Shown piece after piece: positions 61,234-64,000 of a stretch of 64,000 bases of DNA. Each line of letters starts with the position of its first letter. Within the stretch, counting starts at the first letter, position 1. Where the stretch lies: the NCBI GenBank assembly GCA_017354895.1, contig CP071495.1:2649001-2713000 (forward strand), in the 5' to 3' direction. The DNA is from Podospora comata (lineage: Eukaryota > Ascomycota > Sordariomycetes > Sordariales > Podosporaceae). The position numbers were made by a program, and so were the translations under genes. The notes beneath the pieces were generated by a model, which was not told the origin of the DNA, made no database searches, and saw only the letters and a list, made by a program, of their open reading frames with translations.

Positions 61234-64000
61234 TCAAGCCAACCCCAACCACTTCAGCGCCTTCTTCCCATCCCCCCCACCACCACTCCCCCTCCGCCTC
61301 CCATACATAGGCATCAACCTCCTCTCCTCCTCATCCAACTCCCCGTAATCCTCCTCATCATACGACGACGTAACCGGCAGGTGACTCAGCGTAGCCACCT
61401 GTCTCAACCGGTTGTTATTCCCACCATTATGGCTCAAACTCTGGGAAGACGCCGTCCCCGTAGAAAACCCATACGGCCTACCTGTTGAGCCCTGCCCCCC
61501 AAGATGAACCGCCTGCCCCCTCGGCCTCCCCCACCCACCACCCCGCTCCATCTGCTTCTGCGCCGTCAACGGATGCGGGCTCTGCATCATCACAGGCGTC
61601 ACATTTCTCGAGATCGGCGTCATGTTCCTCGGCGTGGGAGTCACAATTCTCGACCCGGGCGTCATATCCCTCGGCGACATCGCCCCCCGCGACAGCGCCG
61701 CCGAATCCCTAAAAACCGGCGGCCGCAACCCACTAGGACAAAACGATTCCGCCGGCGACGCAGGCGGCGTGTCCAACCCCGAGCTGGCAATAGAATGATG
61801 CCTCACCTTTTCCCCCTGCTGCTGATACTCCTCCGTCGTCTGCGTCCTTGCCGCCTTGATGATCAACGCCGGATAAACCTGCTTCCTTGTCCCCGTCCCT
61901 TGCCTCGGTCTCGCAACCTCGCTGATCGGCGTTTTGGGTGGCGTGTAAAAATCCGACACCGACACCAGCTGCTTCTGCACCGACGCAAGAAACGTGGCCG
62001 TGTCCGCCTCGCTGGCTACAGAAGGGAGGATGTAATCCGCCTGGGTGAATGACGGGGAGCCGAGCAGTGCTTCGAGTATGCTCCCAAAGTCCTCTTGTGA
62101 CATGGGCGCAGTGGAGGATTTGTAGACTTCAATGCTGGGCGGTGGGGAGAAGGGTCGGTTGAGCGCCGAGGCGTCCCCGTTGATGACGCCGGCTATTCTC
62201 ATGATTTCGTTCCCCATGAGTTTTTGGACTGCGAGGATGGTTTCGAGGTGTTCGGAGGGGTATTCGATGAGGAGGAACCGGACTTGAGGGCGGGAGCAGA
62301 GGTAGCGTTCGATGTAGGGGATTATCAAGGCCGCGAGGACTGCTCGGTCTGAAAAGGGGTTTGCTTGGGTTTGCTTGGAGAGTGGTTGGGCGGTGTAGGC
62401 TTGCATTGCGGCGCCGATGAGGTCTCTGTGTAGGGTTAGCAACTGATAGATGACGGGTTAGAAGTTGGGGGAGCCGTACCTCAGGCTCACGCGCCCAGTC
62501 CTAGAAACACCATCTTTGCAACCGAGCTTCTCAAGTAGCTGAACCACCTCATCAAGTCGAGCCTTGCTCACCCCAACCTCGCCACCCACTCCCAGCATCA
62601 TGTCAACCTTGCCCTTCCTCACATACCGGCTCACCACAGAAAGCTCGTCCCAAATGCTATCCGTCACCGACCCATCCCCCGACGACCTCGGCCGCCGCCG
62701 CCCCGTCCGCGTCTGCGCGCACTGTGAAGTAAGAATCGACCTCAGCGAATTCTGCGTCACAACCGACGTCTCCTCCCCAACCGGCAAACTCCAAAACCGC
62801 TGGACCCCCTCAAGCGCACTCACCGGCCTCGCCTCCGAAGGCGTCGGCGAATGCCCCGGCGTCGGCAACCCGTGAACCAACCCACCATTAACCCAACTCT
62901 GCTTCCTCCCATCACCCGCCACCTCCGCAAAAGCCCCCGGGTCCAAACTCTCCAGCATCCTCGTATTATCATACCCCTTCTCCAAAACCCCCGAGTCAAG
63001 GGCAGCGGTGTTCCGAACCGGCATCCTATCCGTATAATCGCCTCTCTGAAAGCCCTGAAATACCAAATCCAGCGATTCGTCCGATTGGGGTGTAGAAAGA
63101 TGGATTACCAAATCCTCCCTCAGCGGCAGCACCGGTTCAAATGTTCTGTCGGTCTCGGTCGCGGCGGCGGTGCTCTCGTGATCGGACGGTGGTGGCTCGG
63201 TGGTGAGATTGGCGTTGTGACCTCGGCCCCACTGCTCAAACAAGCCCAAGCGGTGGTAACCTCCCATGTTGTCATCATCGCGGTCCACCCCCAAATGCTT
63301 CCCAAGGCTCGTCAAGTTATTTTCAAACGTCAGCTTGTCATCTGCCGACCGTGGCCTCTCATTTTCAACACGACACCCTCGAGAAGAAAACGACGGGTCG
63401 GATTGGTCCCCCTCAGCAAGGGGGGGCGGCGGCTCCTCCCTGATTCCAGTCCACCTAATAAGAGGCGACGGAATCTCAATCCTCAGGGGCGTTCGTCGGG
63501 TGCTTGATGGCAATGTCTTTTCGCAAGAAGATGAGCAAGGCGACGTAATAAGCCCGTTCTTGTTATCGCGCCCGTCACTCGAAGTCGCTGATGACGACCC
63601 CTTAGATCCCCCCAGCACTACACTCCCCGCGACAGAGTCCACCACCGACAAGCTCATGCTCCTCCTCACAATCTTCCTCTTCCTGATCTCCACAATCCTG
63701 ACCGTCATATCAACCTCATTGATACCACCCGCCGGCTGCAAAAAAGCCGTTTCCCTATCCAGCAAATCCGCCGCCCTCATCGCCCTGATCACAGGGTCCT
63801 CAAACGGGCTGTGGCGTTCTTTCTGCTGGACAAGCACAGTCTCCTTTGGCAACGATGGCGTGGCATTTCTGAGACGCAACGGTCGCGGCACTAGACCGGC
63901 AGCAACAACCTTGACTTTCTCCAAGGCCGCTACCGAAGGACCGTGGTTCTTGGCGCAACGGCGTGAGGCTTCCCTAGCAAGGTGAGCAGCACCTTTGCTA
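61234..64000 (-). CDS. Large low-complexity protein, 5' end outside window
   Basis: Minus-strand exons are 64000-62480 (open at the window edge) and 62425-61234. The intron 62479-62426 has donor GTACGG, a GCTAAC branch and acceptor CACAG. It joins RVSLR to DLIGAAMQAY in phase. About 900 residues are visible. The frame has no stop up to the edge, so the start lies further right. I recognise no catalytic domain. A more ordered part, IPYIERYLCSRPQVRFLLIEYPSEHL and onward (noted for its hydrophobic pattern), lies just after the splice. The tail has degenerate (R)xMTPxSRxVTP repeats and Gly/Arg-rich segments. Similar sordariomycete proteins are sometimes labelled gastric mucin-like, a composition-based name. 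A scaffold or cell-polarity role would be a guess. Confidence 0.75.

Overview
This window looks like nuclear DNA of a filamentous ascomycete, most likely a sordariomycete close to the Sordariales. Genes carry short GT-AG introns with CTAAC/CTGAC-type branch sites. Coding sequence is GC-rich at third positions and leaders are long and pyrimidine-rich. Several proteins have a filamentous-fungal character: a 2EXR-domain protein, a FacC-like carnitine acetyltransferase, a very large TOM1 HECT ligase and an HSF-type regulator. I see no transposon, viral remnant, tRNA, rRNA or CRISPR array.

Layout. 1-6 kb holds a spliced 718-residue protein of unknown function with two copies of an unnamed domain. 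6-10 kb holds ctf8 (sister-chromatid cohesion), dph1 (diphthamide synthesis, minus strand) and rps6 (40S ribosomal protein), the last two divergent over about 0.5 kb. 12.0-24.9 kb is one gene, a roughly 4,100-residue TOM1/HUWE1-type HECT ubiquitin ligase. 25-30 kb is mostly non-coding and ends in the leader of an HSF-type transcription factor (30.3-32.3 kb), which is followed by a 139-nt imperfect inverted repeat. 33.6-36.5 kb (minus) is a carnitine acetyltransferase. 36.5-44.3 kb is gene-poor, with a 2EXR-domain gene and a doubtful small minus-strand gene. 44.3-50.5 kb holds a SET-domain protein, a probable mitochondrial protein (minus), ypt1/Rab1, a 154-nt CT microsatellite and a small Cys-containing ORF (minus). 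52-54 kb (minus) is the succinyl-CoA ligase beta subunit. 55-59 kb holds a lysine-rich DUF3245-like protein and a Gyp5-type RabGAP (minus). From 61.2 kb to the right edge (minus) runs a large low-complexity protein whose start lies outside the window.

Most genes are single-copy housekeeping genes and no biosynthetic or defence cluster is evident. Functional links are loose. Dph1 modifies eEF2, and Rps6 is part of the ribosome that eEF2 serves. Ypt1 and a Gyp5-type GAP are known enzyme and regulator in yeast and lie about 8 kb apart. Carnitine acetyltransferase and succinyl-CoA ligase both act in acyl-CoA metabolism. The most unusual signals are the inverted repeat at 32.7 kb, whose arm mismatches mostly stay pairable as G-U in a plus-strand RNA; a frame-critical 7-nt exon in rps6; three probable TOM1 introns that are multiples of three and contain no stop; and the duplicated unnamed domain at 3.4-4.4 kb. 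Exon limits were worked out by eye and by protein-family fit, without transcript data.
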